Shown: positions 26,806 through 34,677 of the stretch, piece after piece
Position numbering within the stretch: position 1 is the first letter of the stretch
Layout of the letters: each line of letters starts with the position of its first letter
The notes under the pieces: model-generated
What the model saw: only the letters and a program-made list of their open reading frames with translations
Told to the model about the DNA's origin: nothing
Databases searched by the model: none
From: CAYPTB01 sp964413535
GTDB lineage: Bacteria; Planctomycetota; UBA1135; GCA-002686595
Assembly (NCBI GenBank): GCA_964413535.1
Contig: CAYPTB010000005.1
Location: 1-64,000, forward strand
Direction: 5' to 3'
DNA: 64,000 bases
Position numbers and translations under genes: made by a program

Positions 26806-27324
26806 GTGAAGCAATCCAACGAATCGGACGGGGCTGGCTCCTCCGTGAGCTGGAGACTCGTGTTCAGCGTCCTCTTCGCGTCGATGCTGGTCACGACGGC
26901 CGTGGTCTACCAGCAAAAGGTCGACTCCGAGTGGGACCAGATCCCCGGCGCCGAGCACGGAGACCTGGAAGCGATGCAGGCCCGGCTCGACGCGGTCGAC
27001 GAACTCATGGACCGCCGTCCGCTCTGGATCGGCACGCCTCGGGCGTTGCACGAGCGGACCGAGCTGTCGACCCAGCTCCAGGTGTTGCGCACCCAGCGCG
27101 TCCTTTCCGACTCGCGCGAGGCGGAAGCCCTCCAGTTCGAGCTCGCCGACGCGGCCTCGTCGCGGCAGAAGGGACTCGCCCTCGCAGGGAACGGAGAGTA
27201 CGCCGCGGCGCTTCCCCACTTCGAACACGCCCTCCAGGTCGCCCCGAAGGACTGGACGGAAGCAGATCAGGTCCGGCGCGACATCGAATCGATCCACGAC
27301 TGGCTCGAGGAGAAGGAAGAGTGA
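26806..27324 (+). CDS. Single-pass membrane protein with TPR-like C-terminus
   Basis: A 172-residue protein starting at GTG (26806). It has a short cytoplasmic N-terminus, one membrane helix at about 17-35 (WRLVFSVLFASMLVTTAVVY), then a charged helical region. The end (GLALAGNGEYAAALPHFEHALQVAP) reads as one tetratricopeptide repeat. No family recognised. Its stop overlaps the next gene (GTGA), making it the first gene of a coupled MglA/roadblock operon. It could be the membrane anchor or periplasmic receptor of that polarity module; this is inference from position. Confidence 0.6.
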   Translation: MKQSNESDGAGSSVSWRLVFSVLFASMLVTTAVVYQQKVDSEWDQIPGAEHGDLEAMQARLDAVDELMDRRPLWIGTPRALHERTELSTQLQVLRTQRVLSDSREAEALQFELADAASSRQKGLALAGNGEYAAALPHFEHALQVAPKDWTEADQVRRDIESIHDWLEEKEE

Positions 27325-28406
27325 GACTGGTTCGAAAGCTCCTCTCGCACAGCCGCGTGCGCCAGGCGCGCCGCCGCCTCGCGACGGATCCGTCGCCGAT
27401 GAGCTACGCAGCGCTCGGTCGCGAGTTCGCCTGGGAAGGCAACACGGAAGAGGCCTTGCGCGTCTGCCAGGAGGGCCTCGAGGCCTTCCCCGGGAACCCG
27501 GAGCTCGGTCGACTCGCGGAGCGGACGCGTCGGGCCCAGCGCGAGGATCGTTTGGGAGAGCTCAAACGCGAGCTGCGCGAGTCACCGCGACCCGCGGTCT
27601 TCCGCGAGATGTGCGAAGTGCTGCTCGAGTCGGATCAGCTCGTGCGCGCAGAGGAGTACGTGCTCGAGTGGATCGCCACCACGAGCGATCCCGAGGCCAA
27701 GCTGATGCATGCCCGAGTGTGCGTACAACGCTTCCTCGAGGATCGTGGACGCGAGGCGGGGCGCCGGGCGTTCGAGGTGCTCGACGAAGCCGGACTCGCC
27801 ATGGAGCGTGATCCGCGACCCTGGTCCATGCGCATGGCGCTCGCCTCGAAGATCGGGGCCTGGGAAGAGGCCAAACGCTGCGCCGTGATGCTCCTCGAGC
27901 TGGAGCCGGGCGACCCGGTGCTCGAGGGCCGCTACCGCTCCCTGTGCGCGCTGGCCGAGGGTGCGCCCAGCGTCGAGATCGCGCTGCGCGACATCGAGCG
28001 CACGGGCCGACTGGTCGACGACGAGACCCAGACCGTGCGCAAGGACCAGCCGCAACGCGACGTGCGCCCCATGCTCCAGCAGATCGCCGGCGACCCCGGC
28101 GTGCACGCGGTCGTCTACCTTCGCGGCAGCACCGCGCTCGTCCAGGGGCCGCGGGGAGCGACGGCCGAACGGGCTGCTCGCGCCGTCCGCCGCATGGTCA
28201 AGACGGGCCGCTCGACGGCCCGACGTCTAGGACTGGGCGCCATCTCGGCGGTGTGCCTCGAGGGAAACTTCGGGAGCATCGCGGTGGTGATCGGTGAGAC
28301 CGATGCGGGAGCGCTGTGGTGCTCCGGGAAGGTGTCGAGCGTTCGCGAGGGAATGCTCGCGAACCTGGCCGGCGTCGACGCCGAGACAGGGGCGATCGGA
28401 ACGTGA
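27321..28406 (+). CDS. TPR protein with C-terminal roadblock/LC7-like domain
   Basis: A 361-residue protein. The N-terminal two thirds are helical with TPR-like units (YAALGREFAWEGNTEEALRVC; later EEAKRCAVMLLELEPGDP). The last 120 residues follow the roadblock/LC7 pattern: helix, then VHAVVYLRGSTALVQG, then AISAVCLEGNFGSIAVVIGE, then helix MLANLAGV. Such domains dimerise and bind MglA-type GTPases as activators or scaffolds. The GTG start overlaps the previous stop; its own stop overlaps the next start. It probably recruits the GTPase to the partner proteins of this cluster. Confidence 0.65.
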   Translation: MRLVRKLLSHSRVRQARRRLATDPSPMSYAALGREFAWEGNTEEALRVCQEGLEAFPGNPELGRLAERTRRAQREDRLGELKRELRESPRPAVFREMCEVLLESDQLVRAEEYVLEWIATTSDPEAKLMHARVCVQRFLEDRGREAGRRAFEVLDEAGLAMERDPRPWSMRMALASKIGAWEEAKRCAVMLLELEPGDPVLEGRYRSLCALAEGAPSVEIALRDIERTGRLVDDETQTVRKDQPQRDVRPMLQQIAGDPGVHAVVYLRGSTALVQGPRGATAERAARAVRRMVKTGRSTARRLGLGAISAVCLEGNFGSIAVVIGETDAGALWCSGKVSSVREGMLANLAGVDAETGAIGT

Positions 28407-28903
28407 TCGACGTCCTCGAACCGCTCGCGCAGCTTCCGGGCGTCCTCCTCGCCGCACTCGTCTCGAGCGACGGGGTTCCCGTGGCCGTACCAGGGAGTCG
28501 AACCCGCGGGGAGGATCACGGACCGTCCGCAGATCCGGAAGCGCTCGCCGCGCTCTCGGCAGCCTGGCTGGACGAGCTCTCGAGCAGCGTCGCACTGCTC
28601 TCGTGCGATTCTCCGCGGCGGGTCGTCCTGCGCGCGGCGCGCGGGACGCTCCTGCTCCTGCGCACGTCGGGAGCCGTTCTCCTCGTCATGCTCGAGGCAG
28701 GTCTCGGACCCGACGCCCTGTGGCTGCCCATGGAGGGCGTCGCAGCGCGAATCCAGCGAATCCTGCGCGGCATGGGCGAGCCGTCCGTGTCCGACGCAGA
28801 ACCACCCGGTGCTTTGCCCGGTTGGGCATCGACAGATGATTGCGAGCCTCCGACGACCGGCGTCGAGCTCGGTCGTGAAGGGCAAGACTCAGCAGGGATG
28901 TGA
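28403..28903 (+). CDS. Roadblock/LC7-like protein
   Basis: A 166-residue protein whose first 125 residues have the alpha-beta-beta-alpha plan of roadblock/LC7 domains (LPGVLLAALVSSDGVPVAVPG, then VVLRAARGTLLLLRTSGAVLLVMLE, then a final helix VAARIQRILRGMG). The C-terminal 40 residues are acidic and probably disordered. The GTG start at 28403 overlaps the upstream stop. It ends 1 nt before the MglA-like gene, so production of GTPase and partner is tied together. Confidence 0.6.
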   Translation: MIDVLEPLAQLPGVLLAALVSSDGVPVAVPGSRTRGEDHGPSADPEALAALSAAWLDELSSSVALLSCDSPRRVVLRAARGTLLLLRTSGAVLLVMLEAGLGPDALWLPMEGVAARIQRILRGMGEPSVSDAEPPGALPGWASTDDCEPPTTGVELGREGQDSAGM

Positions 28904-28904
28904 C

Positions 28905-30062
28905 ATGGTTCAAATCAACTTCGCCCAGAAGCAGATCAACGCCAAGATCGTCTACTACGGACCCGGCATGTCGGGGAAGACCACCAACTTGGAGGTCATC
29001 CACCAGCGTGCTCCCGCGCCGAACCGCGGCGATCTGACGAGCATCAGCACCGACGGTGATCGGACGCTGTTCTTCGACTACATGCCGCTCGATCTCGGCA
29101 CGGTAGCGGGCATGCGGACCTGCTTCCAGGTCTACACCGTGCCCGGCCAGGTCTACTACAACTCGACGCGCAAGCTCGTCCTCCAAGGCGTCGACGGCGT
29201 GATCTTCATCGCCGACTCCTCGGAGAAGATGCGCGAGCAGAACATCGAGTCCCTCAAGAACCTCGAGGAGAACCTGGCGGAGTACGGGAAGAACATCGCG
29301 AACCTCCCGCTCGTCATCCAGTACAACAAGCGCGACCTCCCGAACGCGGTCTCGCTCGAGACGCTCGAGGCGGACCTCAACCACTACGGAGTTCCGTCGT
29401 TCGAAGCCGTGGCCAACACCGGCCAAGGCGTGTTCCCGACGCTCAAGGCGCTCGCCGCCGTCGTGCTCCGGAACCTCTCGAAGGAGCATTCGATCGGCGG
29501 CAGCCCGGTGCCTGCGCCGCCGCGACCGCAAGCCGCGACGCCCCCTTCGCTGCCCCCCCCGATGCCCATCGGCCACACGGCGCCTGCGGCGCCCGCGGCG
29601 CAACAAACCAGGGCTCCTGCCCCGCAGCAGCGCCCGAGCGCACCTCCGCACGCGGCACCCATGCACGCTTCGGCCGGCGGTCCCATCTCCGTGCCCCTCT
29701 CGGAGACCAGGATGACTCCGCGCGGCGCCGCGATGCCCCCGGGAGCGGCGCCCCGCGCTCCGCTCCAGATGGACGTGAACACCGCGCCCTTCGCGGGTCA
29801 CGCGGCGGCGGCGCAGCAACCGCTGCACGCGACGTCGCACGGACACGTCGCGACGGCACCCGCGATGCGGCCGAAAGCCCCGCAGGTGGTCGCGGGCTCG
29901 CCGAAGCCCGCGGCGGCTCCGCGCACGCGCCGTGTCACCCAGGCTCAGCCCGCGGAAGCTCCCACAGGGAAGCGCGGCGGGATGCTCTTCACGGGTGCGT
30001 TCATCGTCCTCGCCACGGCAGTCGGCGCGGCCCTCGCCAAGGCCATCCTCTCCGTCCTCTGA
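28905..30062 (+). CDS. MglA-like small GTPase with C-terminal membrane anchor
   Basis: A 385-residue protein. Residues 1-195 are a Ras-like GTPase of the MglA family: P-loop GPGMSGKTT (19-27), switch region with STDGDRTLFFD, TVPGQVYY in place of the DxxG motif (normal for MglA), and NKRD at 141-144. Residues about 196-360 form a Pro/Ala-rich linker. A hydrophobic helix (about 363-385) ends the chain, giving a tail-anchored GTPase. Canonical MglA is about 195 residues and cytosolic, so the linker and anchor are the unusual part. MglA sets front-rear polarity in myxobacteria; here it is flanked by several roadblock proteins. Confidence 0.85.
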   Translation: MVQINFAQKQINAKIVYYGPGMSGKTTNLEVIHQRAPAPNRGDLTSISTDGDRTLFFDYMPLDLGTVAGMRTCFQVYTVPGQVYYNSTRKLVLQGVDGVIFIADSSEKMREQNIESLKNLEENLAEYGKNIANLPLVIQYNKRDLPNAVSLETLEADLNHYGVPSFEAVANTGQGVFPTLKALAAVVLRNLSKEHSIGGSPVPAPPRPQAATPPSLPPPMPIGHTAPAAPAAQQTRAPAPQQRPSAPPHAAPMHASAGGPISVPLSETRMTPRGAAMPPGAAPRAPLQMDVNTAPFAGHAAAAQQPLHATSHGHVATAPAMRPKAPQVVAGSPKPAAAPRTRRVTQAQPAEAPTGKRGGMLFTGAFIVLATAVGAALAKAILSVL

Positions 30063-30074
30063 TCGGCAGACGCC

Positions 30075-30575
30075 ATGTCCTACGACCAACAGCTGCGAGC
30101 CGACCGCCTCGTCTTCTACGAGCGAGAGATCGAGGAGCTCAACTCCGAGCTCGACGCCTTTCTCGAGCTCTCCAAGGCGAAGAGCGCTCTGCTCATCGAC
30201 CGCGAGGGACACCTCGTCACTCGTCGCGGCGAGCCCATCCGAACCTCGCTCGATTCCGTCTCCGCGCTCATCGCGGGATCGTTCGCGGCCACGCGCGAGA
30301 TGGCGCGTCTCATGGGGGAGGACGAGTTCTCCGTCCTGCATCACCAGGGTGCGATCCACAGCATCCAGATCCAGGCCGTCGGTGTCCGAACCCTGCTCGT
30401 CGTGATCTTCGACGATCGGACCAACCTGGGGCTCGTTCGCTTCTACGCCCAGGAGGGAGTCCGCCGCGTGCGGGAGATCCTCGAGCGTGTGCGAACCGGC
30501 TCTCCGTCGCGCAGCGCGAACCTCGATCCCGGCTTTTCCGAGAGCGCCGAAGCCGCCCTCGAGAAACTCTTCTAG
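30075..30575 (+). CDS. MglB-like roadblock/LC7 protein
   Basis: A 166-residue protein of the roadblock/LC7 fold: N-terminal helix, SKAKSALLIDREGHLVTRRGE, helix, DEFSVLHHQGAIHSIQIQAVGVRTLLVVIFDDR (quoted in parts as the central sheet), and a last helix. MglB dimers are GTPase-activating partners of MglA, and this gene is 12 nt after the MglA-like gene, the usual mglB/mglA pairing in reverse order. It has a longer N-terminal helix than MglB of Myxococcus. It probably stimulates GTP hydrolysis of the tail-anchored GTPase. Confidence 0.75.
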   Translation: MSYDQQLRADRLVFYEREIEELNSELDAFLELSKAKSALLIDREGHLVTRRGEPIRTSLDSVSALIAGSFAATREMARLMGEDEFSVLHHQGAIHSIQIQAVGVRTLLVVIFDDRTNLGLVRFYAQEGVRRVREILERVRTGSPSRSANLDPGFSESAEAALEKLF

Positions 30576-30918
30576 GAACCGATCTCGATTCGAGGTCCGG
30601 AAGCCGAAGGGAAAGTCGGTCGACGTCGGGCTGGCGGGCTGCGAGTTCGTTCTGGGTGTCCTCGGTTCCCAACCCGCCTCGACCACCCGAGACGAAGTCG
30701 TCGGAATCGATCCGCGCCTCCTTGCACGCGCAGGCATGCGATCCGATGCACGCGAATTCTTGGTGTGCGCCGACCGCGCGCATCGTTCGCGCAACCGGCT
30801 CCGAGTTATCCACCGACTTCGATGCTCGCGCGTCGCGTTCGTGGGGAACGAACGACAAGACGAGCAACTTTTCCGAGAACGATGGAAAGGTGGAGGAAAA
30901 GTCCGCCGATCAAGGGGC

Positions 30919-30947
30919 TTGATGATGTCGTGGTGTCTGCGCGCAAT
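30919..30947 (+). promoter_or_regulatory. Candidate promoter for the H1-like/HU genes
   Basis: TTGATG (30919-30924), 17-bp spacer, CGCAAT (30942-30947). The -10 is a poor match but spacing is right, and the start codon lies 43 nt downstream. Confidence 0.25.
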
Positions 30948-30954
30948 CGCGCGC

Positions 30955-30966
30955 TAGTCCGGACTA
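30955..30966. promoter_or_regulatory. 12-bp palindrome, possible operator
   Basis: TAGTCC/GGACTA is a perfect inverted repeat located where transcription would begin for the nucleoid-protein genes. Its position would let a dimeric regulator block initiation. No regulator is known from the sequence. Confidence 0.3.
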
Positions 30967-30990
30967 CACGTCCTCAAGGAGTATTCACTG

Positions 30991-31191
30991 ATGGCGAAAC
31001 GCAGGAAAAAGGCCGCGAAGCGGGCCTCCAAGAAGAAGACGACTCGCAAGGCCGGCAAGCGGAAGACCGCGCGCAAAGCAAAGCGCAAGTCCAAGCGGAA
31101 GGCTGGCAAGCGGAAGTCCAAGCGCACCGTGGCCGCGGCGGGTACCGCCAAGAAGGCCACCAAGCGGAAGACCGTCCGCAAGAAGCGCTGA
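30991..31191 (+). CDS. Histone-H1-like Lys/Arg-rich nucleoid protein
   Basis: A 66-residue protein almost wholly of K, R, A, T, S and G, with no acidic residue and repeating KRK/KKA/RKA units (for example KKTTRKAGKRKTARKA). It resembles the tail domain of eukaryotic histone H1 and bacterial AlgP/Hc1-type proteins. It should bind and compact DNA (or RNA) by charge, unstructured until bound. It has a clear ribosome site AAGGAG at 30976-30981, 9 nt before the ATG. HU follows 19 nt later, so both nucleoid proteins are made together. Confidence 0.8.
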   Translation: MAKRRKKAAKRASKKKTTRKAGKRKTARKAKRKSKRKAGKRKSKRTVAAAGTAKKATKRKTVRKKR

Positions 31192-31210
31192 ACCCTGTCG
31201 AGCCTAGACC

Positions 31211-31480
31211 GTGAACAAGAGCGAACTGGTCGATCACGTCGCCAATGAGTTGGTGACATCCCGTCTTCAGGCCGCGCGCGCCCTGGATGCCGTCCTGGGC
31301 GGCATCCTCAAGGGTCTGCGCGAGGAGAAGACGGTCACGATCACCGGATTCGGGACGTTCGAGGTGCGCTTCCGCAAGGAGCGCGTCGGGCGCAACCCCC
31401 ACACCGGCGAATCGATTCGAATCGCTGAGGGGAGTCGCGTCGGCTTTCGTGTCGGCAAGACCCTGAAGCAACTGGTCTAG
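31211..31480 (+). CDS. HU/IHF family DNA-binding protein
   Basis: The 89-residue subunit of a dimeric DNA-bending protein. The core motif GFGTFEVRFRKERVGRNPHTGESI includes the beta-arm (GRNPHTG) with the conserved Pro that wedges into the minor groove. The start is GTG at 31211; the N-terminus MNKSELVDHVA is typical HU. Organisation with the H1-like protein suggests a shared chromosome-compaction role. Whether it is HU or an IHF subunit cannot be settled; no partner subunit gene is in the window. A strong terminator follows. Confidence 0.95.
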   Translation: MNKSELVDHVANELVTSRLQAARALDAVLGGILKGLREEKTVTITGFGTFEVRFRKERVGRNPHTGESIRIAEGSRVGFRVGKTLKQLV

Positions 31481-31501
31481 GCTTCGACGAGACGAGTGAT
31501 C

Positions 31502-31545
31502 AGGCCGGTCCCCCCGTTCGCGGCGGGGCCGGCCTTTCTTTGTTT
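31502..31545 (+). terminator. Rho-independent terminator after HU
   Basis: A GC stem GGCCGG(T)CCCC / GGGGCCGGCC with a short loop is followed by TTTCTTTGTTT. This is the clearest intrinsic terminator in the window and separates HU from convergent metG. Confidence 0.85.
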
Positions 31546-31640
31546 CCCCTCCCGGTTGCGCCGCCTCCAACGGGGCGCGCGCGGAGGAAGGGGAGGCGCG
31601 GTTCGGCCGGCCGGTTGACGAACCCGGCTCGGACGGCGAA

Positions 31641-33347
31641 TCAGCGGGCGCGCCGGTGCAGAGCGTCGAGTTCGGCCGCCACGAGCGCATCGTCCAGCTT
31701 CGGGAACAGGGCCGCCACCTCGCCCAGGCGTCGGCCGGCGCGATCGGCCCGGAAGCTTTCCGGCCCGGCAAGCCCCGGCCAGCCCGCGTCCGCCACGCGT
31801 CCGCCGAAGCCCAGCATGGTCCACAGGGCCTGGGCTTTCACGGGCATGAAGGGCGTCATCCAGCGCGCGATCCACGCGAGCCATTCGGCGGCGATCGCGA
31901 GCGCCGCCCCCGCCTGCGCGGGATCCGTTTTGTGGAGGCTCCAGGGCTCGACCCTGTCCACGAAGACGTTGGCGACCGCCGCATTGGCGATCAGTTGCTC
32001 GGCGGCACGCCGGAAGCGGAACTCCCGCACGTGCACTCCCGGATCGCCGTGTTCCCCGCACTCCTGGAGCAGCACCCGCTCGTACTCGCTCGCCCACGGT
32101 TCGCCGGCGGGGGGGATCGAGCCGTCGTAGCGCTTGTCCAGGAAGCGCAGGACGCGCGTCGCCAGGTTGCCGATCGTGTCCGCGAGCGACTTGTTCACGA
32201 CGCGCTGGAAGTCCTCCCAACGCCACTCGCTGTCGGCCGTCTCGGGCATGCTCGAGACCAGGTAGAAGCGCGTCGCTTCGCTGTCGAAGCGCTCGAAGAA
32301 CTCGTCGGGCGGGAGGGTCCACTCCTCCGACGTGGAGAACTTGCGCCCCTGCAGGTTGTAGAACTCGTTCGCGGGCACGTGCCAGGGGAGCGCGTAGCCC
32401 TGCTTCACGCCCCACAGCATCCCCGGGAACAGCATGCAGTGGAACGGGATGTTGTCCTTGCCGATGAAGTGGACGAGCCGGGTGTCGTCACCCTTCCACC
32501 ACTCCGTCCAGAGATCCGGGGTGCCGCGCTCGGCCGCCCACTGCGAGGTGAACGACACGTACCCGATCGGCGCGTCGAACCAGACGTAGAGCACCTTGCC
32601 CGAGTCCAGGCCGGCGATCTCCTCGGGTACCGGGATACCCCAATCGAGGTCGCGCGTGATCGCGCGCAGGGGAACGTCGGCGAGCATGTTCTGGAGGAAC
32701 GCGCCGACGTTCGGCTTCCAGGGATGCTCCGCGATCCAGCCGCCGATGAACTCGTCGCGCAGGCGCGGCATGTCGAGGTACCAGTGGCGCGTCGCGCGGC
32801 GCTCGGGCGTCGTTCCGCACACCTTGCAGACCGGGCTCGTGAGCGTGAGCGGGTCGAGCCAGGATCCGCAGGAGGGGCATTCGTCTCCACGCGCGCCGGC
32901 GTGTCCGCACTTCGGGCACGTCCCCAGCACGTAACGGTCGGCGAGGAAGCGTCGATCCTGCGGGCAGTAGAGCTGCTCCGTCTCCTTCTCGAGCAGGTAG
33001 CCGCCCGCGTGCAGGCGACGAAAGAAGTCCCGGGAGAGGTCGGCGTGCTGCGGGCAGATGCTCGTGCCCGACCACACGTCGAAGTGGATGCCGAGTCGGT
33101 CGAAGGTGCCCTTGATCTCGGCGCGCCAACGTGCGACGTACTCCGCGTAGGGTTCTCCCAGACGCTCCGCGCCGATCGTGATCGCGACGCCGTGCTCGTC
33201 GGTGCCGCACACGAAGAGGCACTCCTCGCCCTGCATGCGCAGCGTGCGCACGTACACGTCGGCGGGGAGGTAGGCGCCGACCACGTGTCCGAAGTGGATC
33301 GGTCCGTTGGCGTAGGGCAGCGCGCTCGTGACGAGATAGCGGGTCAA
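31641..33347 (-). CDS. metG: Methionyl-tRNA synthetase
   Basis: Charges tRNA-Met with methionine. The 568-residue protein has the class I HIGH motif (PIHFGH, after PYANG), a zinc-binding knuckle region with CPKCGHAG...CPSCG...CKVCG (about 140-180), and the KMSKS-position motif as GRKFSTS, the variant seen in archaeal-type and some bacterial MetRS. The C-terminal anticodon domain follows, ending without a Trbp111-like dimer domain, hence shorter than the 670-residue form. It starts 5 nt after the stop of an EI24-like membrane protein gene, so both are on one transcript. Confidence 0.97.
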   Translation of the reverse strand: MTRYLVTSALPYANGPIHFGHVVGAYLPADVYVRTLRMQGEECLFVCGTDEHGVAITIGAERLGEPYAEYVARWRAEIKGTFDRLGIHFDVWSGTSICPQHADLSRDFFRRLHAGGYLLEKETEQLYCPQDRRFLADRYVLGTCPKCGHAGARGDECPSCGSWLDPLTLTSPVCKVCGTTPERRATRHWYLDMPRLRDEFIGGWIAEHPWKPNVGAFLQNMLADVPLRAITRDLDWGIPVPEEIAGLDSGKVLYVWFDAPIGYVSFTSQWAAERGTPDLWTEWWKGDDTRLVHFIGKDNIPFHCMLFPGMLWGVKQGYALPWHVPANEFYNLQGRKFSTSEEWTLPPDEFFERFDSEATRFYLVSSMPETADSEWRWEDFQRVVNKSLADTIGNLATRVLRFLDKRYDGSIPPAGEPWASEYERVLLQECGEHGDPGVHVREFRFRRAAEQLIANAAVANVFVDRVEPWSLHKTDPAQAGAALAIAAEWLAWIARWMTPFMPVKAQALWTMLGFGGRVADAGWPGLAGPESFRADRAGRRLGEVAALFPKLDDALVAAELDALHRRAR

Positions 33348-33352
33348 GTTGT

Positions 33353-34543
33353 CTACCGGGAAGGCGTCGCGGGCGGAATCCTAAGGTCTTCTCCCCGGCG
33401 CGTCGCGTTCCGCATCTCGCTCTTGTCCAGTCGACACAGGAGCCACAGACCGCCGATCGAAGCGGACGGAACCATGAGCAGCGGGCCGAGCACGGGGATG
33501 GACAGCAAGAGACCCGAGACCGTGCCGAAGGCCGTGAAGGCAGCGAGGTTCTGCTTCACGAAGCCGAGGCGCTGACGGGCGCTCCAGTCCCGGCGTTCGC
33601 AGGGGATGTCGAGCAGCGAGACGGCGGTCGCGAAGCCGCAGATCATCGCGAACGCGACGTAGCCGACGGGGAACGGCAGGAAGTAGACGGGCCACGTCAC
33701 CGAGAGGATGAGGCCGGTCAAGAGCGAGGCCTTGATGCTCACGAACACCGCGCGTCCCTCGATCTTCGCGATCCACGCGAGCCACTTCGGGTAACGAGGA
33801 TCGACGAGACCACCCATCAGGAAGGCAGCGGGAGCGCAGGCGAGCGCGATCCACAACGGTAGCTCGGTGGCCAGACTCGCGAGGATCACGGCGCAAGCGA
33901 CCAGCGTCGCTACCAGGCTGATCCGGAAGCAGCGCTCCGGTGGGATGTCGGTGGGTCGCTCGAGCGAGCTGCGCGGATCGCGTCCGAACCACTTGCTCTC
34001 GAGCCGGCCCTGGATCTCGTCCAGGAAGGGCCCGGCGAAGGCTTCGTAGGCGATGGAGAACACGTACCAGGCGACGAGGAAGCTCGAGAAGACGTAGAGC
34101 AAGAAGCCCGCGGTGCGGTCCGTCGCGAGCCCGTAGGCGAAGCTCAAGACGACCTGCGCCTTCACGACGATCCACGTCACGGCTCCCGCCAACCACTGCC
34201 AGCGCTCCGCGACCCACGCGAGCCACTCCCAGTCCGGCGCCCCGAGTTCGAGATCGTCCGGCAGCGCGTTCCCCGTCACGTCCTCCAGGAGCCGCCACCC
34301 CCAGGTGAGCACGAGGACGAGCGCGGTGGTCGTCAGGACGAGGGGAGGGAGGAGCCAGCGCTTGATCCCGCGCGTCCGGAGCAGGAAGAGGAGCCCGCGC
34401 GGGACCGCGGTCGAGCCCGCCCACAGCCCGGGCAGAGTTCCCGCCGACCGTTCGCGGAGCGAGCCCTCGCGCGGAGCCTCTCCGCAGTGCGGACAGAGCG
34501 ATCCGGGCGCGTCGTAGCCGCAGACTGCACAGGGAACGACCAT
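33353..34543 (-). CDS. EI24/CysZ-like membrane protein with N-terminal zinc ribbon
   Basis: A 396-residue protein. The N-terminus carries two CxxC pairs (CAVCG and CPHCG, within the first 22 residues), forming a small zinc ribbon. The rest has about six membrane helices and ends with the GLLLSIPVLGPLLMVPSASIGGLWLL segment typical of EI24/CysZ proteins. CysZ is a sulfate transporter in enterobacteria, but the family is broad and the zinc ribbon is not part of CysZ, so substrate transport cannot be assigned. The ATG at 34543 was chosen so that the ribbon begins the protein. Upstream of metG, divergent from the acyl-CoA dehydrogenase gene. Confidence 0.65.
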   Translation of the reverse strand: MVVPCAVCGYDAPGSLCPHCGEAPREGSLRERSAGTLPGLWAGSTAVPRGLLFLLRTRGIKRWLLPPLVLTTTALVLVLTWGWRLLEDVTGNALPDDLELGAPDWEWLAWVAERWQWLAGAVTWIVVKAQVVLSFAYGLATDRTAGFLLYVFSSFLVAWYVFSIAYEAFAGPFLDEIQGRLESKWFGRDPRSSLERPTDIPPERCFRISLVATLVACAVILASLATELPLWIALACAPAAFLMGGLVDPRYPKWLAWIAKIEGRAVFVSIKASLLTGLILSVTWPVYFLPFPVGYVAFAMICGFATAVSLLDIPCERRDWSARQRLGFVKQNLAAFTAFGTVSGLLLSIPVLGPLLMVPSASIGGLWLLCRLDKSEMRNATRRGEDLRIPPATPSR

Positions 34544-34677
34544 TGGACCGCGGGCTCCGGCGACGACGACTGTACGATGCGCGTTTCGGGCCGCGCGGCC
34601 CGTTCTACTCCCATCCCATCCGGCGGACCACCGCCGACCTCCCGCGGCGTTCGCGCCGCCCATCTTTCGGCAACGCG

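Larger units (their letters stand above)
30576..30990. other. Intergenic region before the nucleoid-protein genes
   Basis: The 415-bp gap contains a single near-consensus DnaA-box-like TTATCCACC (30806-30814), a promoter-like pair, a GCGCG-CAAT-CGCGC hairpin (about 30940-30953) and a perfect 12-bp palindrome TAGTCCGGACTA (30955-30966) just before the histone-like gene. No protein-coding frame of good codon bias was seen in it. Confidence 0.4.

Noticed and set aside
30806..30814. DnaA-box-like TTATCCACC, possible origin
   Set aside because: Only one box was seen, there is no AT-rich unwinding element, and neither dnaA nor dnaN is nearby. A chance match is likely.
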